Source: Micavibrio sp. (GTDB lineage: Bacteria; Pseudomonadota; Alphaproteobacteria; Micavibrionales; Micavibrionaceae). From it: a DNA stretch of 6,728 bases. The notes beneath the pieces were generated by a model. That model worked only from the letters and a program-made list of their open reading frames with translations, was not told where the DNA came from and did not search any database. The stretch spans positions 1-6,728 of the forward strand of contig JAMONE010000212.1 in NCBI GenBank assembly GCA_027066695.1, given 5' to 3'. Numbering within the stretch: position 1 is the first letter of the stretch; every line of letters starts with the position of its first letter. The position numbers were made by a program, and so were the translations under genes. Below are positions 1 through 4,702 of the stretch, one piece after another.

Positions 1-1
1 C

Positions 2-91
2 AAGAGCTTTCATCCACTGTTTCTTTATGCAGATTATATGGGTGCGCCTGTACTTACATTTTCGCCTGTAATCGCTGGTAAGAGCAAATAA
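2..91 (+). CDS. 3' end of an unidentified protein-coding gene (partial)
   Basis: Frame 2 is open from the window edge and reads to a TAA at 89-91, giving 29 residues that end in VLTFSPVIAGKSK. The stop overlaps the mutM start by one base (TAATG), the usual geometry of translational coupling, so this is probably the upstream gene of the same operon. The tail is mixed hydrophobic and polar, and I do not recognise the family from so few residues. It does not look like the C-terminus of UbiE, which is a common mutM neighbour. Coding status rests on the open frame and the coupled junction only. Confidence 0.5.
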   Translation, partial: KSFHPLFLYADYMGAPVLTFSPVIAGKSK

Positions 92-918
92 TGCCCGAGC
101 TTCCAGAGGTAGAAACTATTAAGCGCGGAATGGCGGCTGCGCTGCTCGGCAAGAGCATAAGCAATATGCGTGTTAATCGTTATGATTTGCGCATACCAAT
201 CCCGCAAGATTTCGCGAAACGCCTAATGGGTAAAACTATTACAAAGCTAGAGCGGCGCGGTAAATATATCATCATGCATATGGGCGCAGATATTGTTGCA
301 ATTTTGCATATGGGCATGTCGGGGCGAATCAATATCTTTCCTGTTGGCATTGAGTATGCCGCGCAAAAGCACGATCATGTGGTGTTTAACATGGATGATG
401 GCACTTGCTTTGCCTATGAAGACCCAAGGCGATTCGGTATGCTCTATCTGGCAGATAAAGACTGGCGCAAGGCAAAGCGATTCGCGTTTATGGGGGTAGA
501 GCCTTTGGATGATTGGTCAGGCGCAGATTTGTTCGAATCGCTTAAGAATAAGAAAGCCTCGATTAAATCCGCATTACTAGACCAGCGCGTTGTGGCAGGG
601 CTTGGCAATATTTATGTGTGTGAGGCATTGTTTCGTGCTTATATTAATCCTACGCGCCGCTCTAACAGCATAACAAAAGAAGAGGCTGGCAAGCTTGTTA
701 AGCATGTGCGCGATATTTTAGAGGAATCAATAAAATCTGGCGGCTCTACTTTGAAGGATTACAAACATACTGATGGCTCTTTGGGTTATTTCCAGCATGG
801 CTTTGCTGTATATGATCGCGCAGGAAAATCTTGCCCGAATAAAGATTGTGCATCAAATATATTACGCATAGTTCAAGCTGGACGCTCAACATTTTATTGC
901 TCATCATGTCAGAAATAG
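91..918 (+). CDS. mutM: Formamidopyrimidine-DNA glycosylase (bifunctional glycosylase/AP lyase)
   Basis: Cytoplasmic base-excision repair enzyme. The family removes 8-oxoguanine and formamidopyrimidines from DNA and cleaves the abasic strand by beta,delta-elimination. The 275-residue product has the normal family length. It starts MPELPEVET, which after Met removal exposes catalytic Pro and Glu. Other landmarks are the conserved Lys58 in ERRGKY, GMSG at 75-78, DPRRFG at 111-116 (lesion-probing loop), the helix-two-turn-helix with GLGNIYVCEAL at 170-180, SGGSTLKDY at 216-224, and a C-terminal zinc finger at 248-273 with Arg265 in GRSTFYC. The finger spacing is C-x4-C-x16-C-x2-C. The start is fixed by the obligatory PE N-terminus and by AAGAG six bases upstream. 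It overlaps the preceding stop by one base and lies 12 bases before the next gene, so it is probably in an operon. The assignment is secure. Confidence 0.97.
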   Translation: MPELPEVETIKRGMAAALLGKSISNMRVNRYDLRIPIPQDFAKRLMGKTITKLERRGKYIIMHMGADIVAILHMGMSGRINIFPVGIEYAAQKHDHVVFNMDDGTCFAYEDPRRFGMLYLADKDWRKAKRFAFMGVEPLDDWSGADLFESLKNKKASIKSALLDQRVVAGLGNIYVCEALFRAYINPTRRSNSITKEEAGKLVKHVRDILEESIKSGGSTLKDYKHTDGSLGYFQHGFAVYDRAGKSCPNKDCASNILRIVQAGRSTFYCSSCQK

Positions 919-930
919 AAAGATATTATA

Positions 931-1308
931 ATGTTTAGATATGTAGCTATAGTTTTTTTCGCTTTTATAGTTTGCGTTAATGCTGCAAATATTCGCGCTG
1001 AAGAAAATTCTTCACCTGAATTTTTCTCTGTCTTACAAGATGTCCCGTTGATGGATGGTATGGAAGAGCTTACAGAACATGCGCTTTCTTTTGATAAACC
1101 AGAAGGGCGCATAAGCGAATCGATTGCGCTCATGCACATGGTGACAAAAGAGCAGGTGCTTGATTTCTATAAAGAGGCATTGCCGCAATTTGGATGGGGC
1201 TTAGTTTCGCAAGGTCAGTTTTTTCGAAAAGGTGAGCTTCTTGAAATATTTTTTGAAAATGATAATGGCGATAATTTAGTTAAAATCACAATAAAACCAA
1301 GCTTGTAA
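931..1308 (+). CDS. Small predicted exported protein of unknown function
   Basis: This 125-residue product starts with a typical signal peptide: Arg3, a hydrophobic core VAIVFFAFIV, then candidate cleavage sites after NA (residue 18) or IRA (residue 23). There is no proper lipobox, although a Cys lies at 15. The mature part of about 100 residues is acidic. It carries the stretch DVPLMDGMEEL, then LSFDKPEGRISES, then a C-terminal part (KEQVLDFYKEALPQFGW, later KGELLEIFFEN) that reads as an alpha-beta fold. I recall similar small hypothetical proteins next to mutM in other alphaproteobacteria but know no function. It sits 12 bases after mutM and is probably co-transcribed. The site is presumably the periplasm. 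No strong hairpin terminator follows it. Confidence 0.8.
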   Translation: MFRYVAIVFFAFIVCVNAANIRAEENSSPEFFSVLQDVPLMDGMEELTEHALSFDKPEGRISESIALMHMVTKEQVLDFYKEALPQFGWGLVSQGQFFRKGELLEIFFENDNGDNLVKITIKPSL

Positions 1309-1362
1309 TATTGATATTGAATATAATGAGTAAAAATGATTCTTAAATAATGCATGAATCAC

Positions 1363-1392
1363 TTGACAGCAAGGCCTATTCCCGCGTATTAC
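1363..1392 (+). promoter_or_regulatory. Probable sigma-70-type promoter of rpsT
   Basis: A perfect -35 TTGACA (1363-1368) and an 18-bp spacer precede TATTAC (1387-1392), which matches 4 of 6 bases of TATAAT. It lies within the 235-base gap between the small exported-protein gene and rpsT. If used, it would give a leader of about 145 bases. A strong -35 is expected for a ribosomal-protein gene. A second start nearer the gene cannot be excluded. Confidence 0.6.
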
Positions 1393-1478
1393 TCTTCAAA
1401 ATCTAAATTGGATTTAAGGAATTTTGTAGTCTTAAGTATAGTGACTGCGCCCAAATAGTAAGCATAAGAATTTATTCC

Positions 1479-1487
1479 TGTGGAAAA
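1479..1487 (-). promoter_or_regulatory. Isolated DnaA-box-like nonamer in the rpsT leader
   Basis: The plus strand reads TGTGGAAAA, so the minus strand reads TTTTCCACA, one mismatch from the consensus TTATCCACA. It is about 60 bases before the rpsT start. I found no second close match in this gap or in the gap before dnaA. A single copy can occur by chance in this much AT-rich DNA. Confidence 0.25.
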
Positions 1488-1543
1488 CTTTGGGTATAAA
1501 AATGTATAAAAGAACGTAAGTAAAGGTTTGAAAAGGTTTAATA

Positions 1544-1804
1544 ATGGCTAATCATGCATCATCAAAGAAAAGAATTCGTCGCAATGAAAAACGTGCGGAA
1601 ATTAACACTACTCGTCGCTCTCGTTTGCGCACCTTTATAAAGAATGTAGAGACAGCAATTCTTGCTGGTAATTCACAAGAAGCAAAAGACGCTCTAAAGG
1701 CCGCTCAGCCTGAATTAGACCGTAGTGTTTCAAAGGGAATTATGCACAAGAAAACAGCATCTCGTAAGCTCTCACGCTTAAGCGCAAGAGTAAAAGCTAT
1801 CTAA
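1544..1804 (+). CDS. rpsT: 30S ribosomal protein S20 (bS20)
   Basis: The 86-residue basic protein has the family's usual length and opening (MANHASSKKRIRRNEKR). The central TTRRSRLRTFIKNVE and the C-terminal GIMHKKTASRKLSRLSARVKAI are the 16S-rRNA-binding helices of the S20 three-helix bundle. It binds the small subunit during assembly. The start is supported by AAGG (1533-1536), seven bases before ATG. The sequence AAAGGTTT occurs twice in tandem just before the start (about 1522-1540), so a second, more distant AAGG exists. The gene is monocistronic in appearance: its own promoter candidate is upstream, and a strong terminator begins about 50 bases downstream. Adjacency to dnaA is common in alphaproteobacteria. 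Confidence 0.97.
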   Translation: MANHASSKKRIRRNEKRAEINTTRRSRLRTFIKNVETAILAGNSQEAKDALKAAQPELDRSVSKGIMHKKTASRKLSRLSARVKAI

Positions 1805-1853
1805 TATTATAAATATTAAATATACCCTATAAGCTCATAATAAATAATAATTT

Positions 1854-1886
1854 TTGCCTTACTATATAGATAGTGAGGCAATTTTT
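1854..1886 (+). terminator. Rho-independent terminator of rpsT
   Basis: A 12-bp stem pairs TTGCCTTACTAT (1854-1865) with ATAGTGAGGCAA (1870-1881) around the loop ATAG, with one G-U wobble and no other defect. Five T residues follow (1882-1886). It begins 50 bases after the rpsT stop. Confidence 0.9.
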
Positions 1887-1986
1887 GCATTTCCGATTTT
1901 ATTTTTGAATTATAATTTCTTTTTTAAAAATCATGATTTGTTCTTATTGCCTGTTAGTAATTTTTTGTTGTACTCTATTTTCATCG

Positions 1987-2022
1987 CCAACAAATGATAA
2001 CAAAATAAAAAACATCTGTTGG
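1987..2022 (+). repeat. Imperfect inverted repeat upstream of the dnaA leader island
   Basis: CCAACAAATG (1987-1996) can pair with CATCTGTTGG (2013-2022) with one A-C mismatch, around a 16-base A-rich loop. No T-run follows. It may be the 5' part of the structured island that continues to about 2150, or a separate DNA site. Confidence 0.4.
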
Positions 2023-2045
2023 ACACCATGCAAAAGTATTCGGGC

Positions 2046-2073
2046 TTGGCTATAAAGGTTTAACCTTTATAAT
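2046..2073 (+). promoter_or_regulatory. Candidate dnaA promoter with palindrome in the spacer
   Basis: A perfect -10 TATAAT (2068-2073) lies 16 bases after TTGGCT (2046-2051), which matches 4 of 6 bases of TTGACA. A start near 2080 would give a leader of about 207 bases before the dnaA ATG. The -10 overlaps the right arm of a 21-bp perfect palindrome. A weaker alternative is TAGAAT (2238-2243), which lacks a well-placed -35. Confidence 0.45.
2051..2071. repeat. 21-bp perfect palindrome upstream of dnaA
   Basis: The arms TATAAAGGTT (2051-2060) and AACCTTTATA (2062-2071) are perfect inverted copies around a single T. As DNA this is the shape of a dimeric-repressor operator, and it covers the spacer and part of the -10 of the candidate dnaA promoter. 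As RNA it would form the tip of a longer helix. Confidence 0.6.
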
Positions 2074-2103
2074 TAAGTAGAATGCAGCGTGATTTAAGGG
2101 ATA

Positions 2104-2147
2104 CCCGCTAAAACGAGCCATTTTGTTGGCATCGAGTTTTAGGTGGG
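2104..2147 (+). other. Long hairpin in the dnaA upstream island
   Basis: CTAAAAC (2108-2114) pairs perfectly with GTTTTAG (2136-2142). This is extended outward by CCC 2104-2106 with GGG 2145-2147 and inward by GCCA 2117-2120 with TGGC 2127-2130, closing a six-base loop TTTTGT. It is not followed by a T-run, so it is unlikely to be an intrinsic terminator. It could be part of a leader RNA of dnaA or the 3' domain of a small RNA. Confidence 0.5.
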
Positions 2148-2177
2148 CAACCAATAGAAAAACCAGATTAAAAAATG

Positions 2178-2225
2178 TTTTTGCAAATTACTATATTTTT
2201 GCAAACGGTATTTTGTGGCCAAAAT
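2178..2225. repeat. Repeat cluster just upstream of dnaA
   Basis: TTTTTGCAAA occurs twice in direct orientation, at 2178-2187 and 2196-2205 (18-bp period). The next sequence is a perfect 6-bp inverted repeat, ATTTTG and CAAAAT, around TGGC (2210-2225). These could be binding sites for a regulator of dnaA or AT-rich chance repeats. Neither half matches the DnaA-box consensus closely; TGTGGCCAA inside the inverted repeat is two mismatches away. Confidence 0.4.
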
Positions 2226-2286
2226 TTATGTCGCAAATAGAATTTAATATTAACTGTAATTGTAACTTTTAAGAGTGGAGAAAAGA

Positions 2287-3723
2287 ATGTCTGAAAGCCT
2301 AAATAAAGCACCAGCGCAACTGAAAAAGAACAACATAAATTTAGAGGATACTCCACTAGAACCCACTGTTGAGCTTAAAAAATTGTGGAATAATATTCAT
2401 ACGGCAATGCGTAAAGAATTTGGTGAGGCTATATTCAGAAGTTGGTTAAAACCTTTAACTCTGCGTGCTTATTATCATGGCACTATGGAAGTTTCTGTTC
2501 CGACGCGTTTTATGCGTGATTGGATACAAACCCATTACGCCGAGCGTATATCTGCGATGTGTACAGAGCAAAACCCTGACGTTAAGCGCGTGCAAATAGT
2601 TGTTGTGCAAAATGCCATTCTTGATGATAAGCCAGACGAATCATCAAAAGATACAGAATCCGCCGTTGCAAATTTAGATCTTAAAGCCTCTATCGCCGAG
2701 ATATCATCTCCATTAGATCAGCGTTTTACATTTGATAGCTTTGTTGTTGGTAAGCCTAATGCCCTTGCACATGCTGCGGCTCGCCGTGTTTGTGAGAGCG
2801 CAAGCGTTCCGTTTAATCCATTGTTTTTATATGGCGGTGTTGGCCTTGGAAAAACTCACCTAATGCACGCAATTGCGCATGTTATGGCCACAGATTTTCC
2901 TGAAAAAGTCGTTATGTATCTTTCTGCCGAGAAATTTATGTACCAATTTGTAAAAGCTCTGCGCGCTAATGAGACTATGAATTTCAAAGATCAATTCCGT
3001 AGTGTTGACGTTCTTATGATTGATGACATCCAGTTCATCGCGGGCAAGGATTCTACTCAAGAGGAGTTTTTCCATACTTTTAATGCTCTTGTTGATCAGA
3101 ATAAACAAATAATAATTTCATCAGATAAAGCGCCAAGCGATCTAACAGGTATTGATGAGCGTTTGCGTTCACGTCTTGCTTGGGGATTAGTTGCGGATAT
3201 TCACCCAAGTACATATGAGCTTCGCCTTGGCATATTGCATTCAAAACGTGAGAAGCTGGGCGCGAATGTTCCTGATAGTGTGCTTGAATTTTTAGCTCTG
3301 AAAGTAACTTCTAATATTCGTGAGCTTGAGGGTGCGTTAAATAGAATCGTGGCCCATGCCGATGTTACCAAACAGGAAATTACACTTGAATCTACGCAAG
3401 AGGTTTTGCAAGATCTGCTCCGTTCTCATGATCGCCGTATTACAATAGATGAAATTCAGCGAAAAGTAGCAGAGCATTATAATCTGCGCCTTACAGACAT
3501 GCATTCTGCGCGTCGTGCGCGTCAGGTCGCTCGTCCTCGTCAGGTGGCTATGTATTTGTCTAAATTGCTGACAGCGCGCTCTTTGCCAGAAATTGGCCGT
3601 AAATTTGGTGGGCGCGATCACACAACTGTGATGCATGCGATTCGCAAAGTTGAAGAGCTTATGGGGGATGATGCACAAATTGCACAAGACGTAGAAGTCG
3701 TCCGCCGCGCTCTAACTGGCTGA
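2287..3723 (+). CDS. dnaA: Chromosomal replication initiator protein DnaA
   Basis: AAA+ ATPase that binds DnaA boxes and melts the origin. The start ATG 2287 (478 residues) is preferred over in-frame GTG 2275 because GGAG (2277-2280) lies six bases before the ATG and would be inside the longer version. Domain I (about 30-105, with LWNNIHTAMRKEFGEAIF) serves helicase loading and oligomerisation. A short, poorly conserved linker follows (about 106-140). Domain III carries Walker A GGVGLGKT at 183-190, Walker B VLMIDDIQF at 242-250, sensor I around IISSDKAP, the arginine finger in RLRSR (about 296) and sensor II in SNIRELEGALNRI (Arg345). Domain IV has the DNA-binding signature GGRDHTTVMHAIRKVE at 441-456. 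Length and motifs are normal and nothing is truncated. No dnaN follows within the window; the next DNA is repeats. Confidence 0.98.
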   Translation: MSESLNKAPAQLKKNNINLEDTPLEPTVELKKLWNNIHTAMRKEFGEAIFRSWLKPLTLRAYYHGTMEVSVPTRFMRDWIQTHYAERISAMCTEQNPDVKRVQIVVVQNAILDDKPDESSKDTESAVANLDLKASIAEISSPLDQRFTFDSFVVGKPNALAHAAARRVCESASVPFNPLFLYGGVGLGKTHLMHAIAHVMATDFPEKVVMYLSAEKFMYQFVKALRANETMNFKDQFRSVDVLMIDDIQFIAGKDSTQEEFFHTFNALVDQNKQIIISSDKAPSDLTGIDERLRSRLAWGLVADIHPSTYELRLGILHSKREKLGANVPDSVLEFLALKVTSNIRELEGALNRIVAHADVTKQEITLESTQEVLQDLLRSHDRRITIDEIQRKVAEHYNLRLTDMHSARRARQVARPRQVAMYLSKLLTARSLPEIGRKFGGRDHTTVMHAIRKVEELMGDDAQIAQDVEVVRRALTG

Positions 3724-3785
3724 TATGTAGAATCCCTTATGCAAAGATTTCTATAGATTTTTTATTTTACGCACGCCACGCTGTG

Positions 3786-3806
3786 GCTTACAGAAACGTT
3801 GTAAGC
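3786..3806. repeat. Perfect 7-bp-arm hairpin after dnaA
   Basis: GCTTACA (3786-3792) and TGTAAGC (3800-3806) are perfect inverted copies around GAAACGT. A competing hairpin, GCCAC-GCT-GTGGC (3775-3787), overlaps its left edge, and GCAT-AAA-ATGC (3805-3815) follows. No T-run follows, so it is not a classical terminator, but it could slow or protect the dnaA transcript 3' end. Confidence 0.5.
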
Positions 3807-3826
3807 ATAAAATGCTCTTATGAACA

Positions 3827-3848
3827 ACCCCGCCGCAAGCAACGGGGT
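3827..3848. repeat. GC-rich palindromic repeat unit
   Basis: ACCCCG (3827-3832) pairs with CGGGGT (3843-3848) around CCGCAAGCAA. The inner part looks like a decayed longer palindrome, with CCGC opposite GCAA rather than GCGG. I recall repeats of this type next to GTCATTGC repeats in other low-GC alphaproteobacteria. The copy number in this genome is unknown. Confidence 0.5.
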
Positions 3849-3853
3849 ATCGC

Positions 3854-3914
3854 GTCATTGCAAGAAGCTTTAGCTCCGCGGCAATCCAGATTGCTTCGTT
3901 TCGCTCGCAATGAC
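3854..3914. repeat. REP/MITE-like interspersed inverted repeat (GTCATTGC type)
   Basis: The outer arms GTCATTGC (3854-3861) and GCAATGAC (3907-3914) are perfect inverted copies. An inner palindrome, GCAATC-CA-GATTGC (3881-3894), marks the centre. The element is therefore two diverged, head-to-head units, each running from GTCATTGC(A/G)AG to GGCAATC or AAGCAATC. Read on the minus strand it gives the false peptide CHCERNEAIW, a well-known signature of this repeat in spurious annotations. It is non-coding and presumably mobilised in trans or dispersed historically. Confidence 0.7.
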
Positions 3915-3918
3915 AAAA

Positions 3919-3932
3919 CGCCCCAAGGGGCG
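3919..3932. repeat. Perfect GC hairpin CGCCCC/GGGGCG
   Basis: CGCCCC (3919-3924) and GGGGCG (3927-3932) flank AA. It is followed by GGGT-AATTA-ACCC (3932-3944) and then six A residues. It is not followed by a T-run on the plus strand, so I keep it as a repeat rather than a dnaA terminator. Confidence 0.5.
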
Positions 3933-3944
3933 GGTAATTAACCC

Positions 3945-4010
3945 AAAAAAGATTAATCCAAACTACTGAAACACTACCGACCAGAGGTCGGTAGGTCCGA
4001 GTGGGATTAA
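3945..4010 (-). terminator. Large hairpin with T-run; probable IS right-end structure, possible phasin terminator
   Basis: Perfect 9-bp arms CTACCGACC (3974-3982) and GGTCGGTAG (3986-3994) flank AGA. Outside them, ACT (3962-3964) can pair with AGT (4000-4002), and TTAATCC (3953-3959) with GGATTAA (4004-4010). On the minus strand the hairpin is followed within a few bases by six T residues (complement of 3945-3950), so it could end minus-strand transcripts from the phasin gene, though about 190 bases after its stop. Its position a few bases after the transposase remnant's stop fits the subterminal right-end hairpin of an IS200/IS605 element. Both roles are compatible. Confidence 0.55.
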
Positions 4011-4018
4011 AATTCGAG

Positions 4019-4197
4019 TTAGTGTGGTTCGTGGTGCTTTTCAAGGTACTGCAAGATTATATCATCTGTTATGTTTGCCACTAGCTGTGCAAAAATATCT
4101 CCTTGCCCAAAATTTACGCCCCCAATAGCGTTTTTTAAACTCTGAAAACTCTTGCTGTATTTTACGTAAAGATCGCCCTTTTACACGCTGCCTAAAG
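4019..4197 (-). pseudogene. IS200/IS605-family Y1 transposase, C-terminal remnant with frameshift
   Basis: Read on the minus strand, the DNA gives KGRSLRKIQQEF, then FKKRYWGRKFWARRYFC, then, after a shift of frame, NITDDIILQYLEKHHEPH and TAA (4019-4021). This matches, from memory, the C-terminal half of Y1 (TnpA) transposases, where a KGR stretch leads to KRYWGRHFWARGYF and then NITD with the helix bearing the catalytic Tyr (here in LQYLEKH). The two parts are joined by an apparent one-base insertion in the A-run at 4074-4076; without the shift the first frame stops at TGA 13 bases later. The N-terminal half with the HUH motif is absent: the similarity fades about where the phasin gene ends. 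It is a dead fragment. Confidence 0.75.
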
Positions 4198-4200
4198 AAC

Positions 4201-4584
4201 CTAAGCAGCCATTGACTTAGTTGCTTTTTGAACAGCTTGTGTCATTTGTGCGCTTACTGGCTCTGCGCTGTCAGTTAAGACTTTCGCGCTAATTTCAGAA
4301 ATTTTTGTTGCACCGCTAACGAAGTCATCAAAACCTGATTTCGCAAGTTTATTTTGAATTTCAGAAAAATCAGCAACGTTTTTTACGCTCATAATTTCTT
4401 TAACAAGAGCAGCTTGTTTTTCTGCGGAATCTTGCGCCAAAGACATCATTGCGCCCATAATATCTTCCATGCCTTTCATGAGTATAGCACTGGATTTTGT
4501 GCAAGCTTCTGAGTATCCTGTATTAAAATCAGCAGTTTCTTTAAGTATTTTATCAAGTTGTGGCGCGGTTGTTGCTTTGCTCAT
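4201..4584 (-). CDS. Phasin family protein (PHA granule-associated)
   Basis: Phasins coat polyhydroxyalkanoate granules in the cytoplasm and control their number and surface. This 127-residue protein is almost wholly helical and amphipathic, without Pro until position 109, and has no signal or membrane segment. The middle and C-terminus (ALVKEIMSVKNVADFSEIQ, then KISEISAKVLTDSAEPVSAQM and an Ala/Lys-rich tail ending SMAA) fit the Phasin_2 pattern. Length is typical. The start has GGAG (complement of 4593-4596) eight bases before the ATG. It has its own promoter with flanking operator-like sites and is divergent from the carboxypeptidase gene. An IS remnant abuts its stop without damaging the end of the frame. 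No PHA synthase is visible here, so the role is inferred from family only. Confidence 0.85.
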   Translation of the reverse strand: MSKATTAPQLDKILKETADFNTGYSEACTKSSAILMKGMEDIMGAMMSLAQDSAEKQAALVKEIMSVKNVADFSEIQNKLAKSGFDDFVSGATKISEISAKVLTDSAEPVSAQMTQAVQKATKSMAA

Positions 4585-4643
4585 AACTTTATCTCCATAA
4601 TATTTTTGTCAAAATTCATATCCAAGTGCAAAATAACAAATAT

Positions 4644-4658
4644 TTTTGCATTGCACAA
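4644..4658. promoter_or_regulatory. Operator-like site 1, phasin promoter (PhaR-like core)
   Basis: The plus strand reads TTTTGC-ATT-GCACAA, one mismatch from the symmetric form TTGTGC-N3-GCACAA. It falls just downstream of the phasin -10, around the expected transcription start, where a bound repressor would block initiation. The core TGC-N3-GCA fits the CTGC-N3-GCAG type of site described for PhaR. Assignment to PhaR is inference. Confidence 0.5.
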
Positions 4659-4668
4659 TATAAATCAA

Positions 4669-4695
4669 ATTACACATACAAAAGCATTTAGTCAA
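4669..4695 (-). promoter_or_regulatory. Probable phasin promoter
   Basis: On the minus strand, TTGACT (complement of 4690-4695) is followed by a 15-bp spacer and TGTAAT (complement of 4669-4674), which match 5 of 6 and 5 of 6 consensus bases. The spacer is short; a 17-bp reading gives TAATTT instead. It lies neatly between the two operator-like sites, leaving a leader of about 75-80 bases. Confidence 0.5.
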
Positions 4696-4702
4696 GCATT
4701 TT

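Larger units (their letters stand above)
2027..2147 (+). ncRNA. Candidate structured RNA or structured dnaA leader (family unidentified)
   Basis: Nested helices can be drawn by eye. CATGC 2027-2031 pairs with GCGTG 2087-2091, GTATTC 2036-2041 with GAATGC 2080-2085, and the palindrome arms 2051-2060 with 2062-2071. A separate hairpin at 2104-2147 follows. The island is about 42% GC, while the intergenic DNA on both sides is about 22-23% GC, the contrast that structured RNAs give in AT-rich genomes. I find none of the landmarks of tmRNA, RNase P RNA or SRP RNA. 6S RNA is possible but I cannot support it from motifs. The alternative is that this is promoter and 5' leader DNA of dnaA. The evidence is composition and pairing only. 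Confidence 0.35.
1805..2286 (+). other. Long intergenic region between rpsT and dnaA
   Basis: I see no coding sequence in these 482 bases. They hold the rpsT terminator (1854-1886), then about 130 bases of very AT-rich DNA (about 22% GC over 1891-2020), then an island at 2021-2150 of about 42% GC with nested inverted repeats, then AT-rich DNA again (about 23% GC over 2151-2270) with two copies of TTTTTGCAAA, and finally the dnaA ribosome-binding site. DnaA boxes of consensus quality are absent, so I do not call it an origin. Confidence 0.7.
3724..4200. other. Repeat- and IS-derived intergenic region after dnaA
   Basis: These 477 bases contain no intact gene. From left to right they hold small hairpins (3775-3815), a GC-rich hairpin (3827-3848), a GTCATTGC-type inverted repeat (3854-3914), a perfect CGCCCC/GGGGCG hairpin (3919-3932), the large hairpin with T-run that is probably the end of an IS200-like element (3945-4010), and a broken transposase end (4019-4197). 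There is no clear U-run terminator for dnaA; the hairpin at 3786-3806 lacks one. Confidence 0.75.

Noticed and set aside
836..915. Unusual C-x4-C zinc finger in MutM as a novelty
   Set aside because: Enterobacterial MutM has C-x2-C, but I recall C-x4-C as common in alphaproteobacterial MutM, so it is a lineage trait.
1331..1361. Terminator of the mutM operon (TGATTC/GAATCA)
   Set aside because: It has only a six-base stem with a 13-base loop and no T-run.
2060..2077. CtrA-type site TTAA-N7-TTAA in the dnaA upstream region
   Set aside because: The two TTAA tetramers here are separated by 9 bases, not 7, and are explained by the palindrome and the TATAAT.
2027..2150. tmRNA, RNase P RNA or SRP RNA
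   Set aside because: No tRNA-like domain with TTCGA and CCA, no tag frame, no GAGGAAAGTCCGGGC-type core, and no GGTCAGGTCCGGAAGG-type loop.
1805..2286. Replication origin between rpsT and dnaA
   Set aside because: The region is AT-rich and beside dnaA, but I found no consensus or one-mismatch DnaA boxes in it and no 13-mer-like array. The only close box is isolated at 1479-1487. In many alphaproteobacteria the origin is elsewhere.
3724..3785. Rho-independent terminator of dnaA in the T-rich stretch near 3755-3768
   Set aside because: The T-run exists, but no convincing GC stem precedes it; the real hairpins come after it.
3751..4044. 97-codon minus-strand open frame after dnaA
   Set aside because: It runs through the GTCATTGC repeat and hairpins and yields the CHCERNEAIW/LLAMT peptide typical of spurious ORFs over this repeat. 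There is no ribosome-binding site of note and no family.
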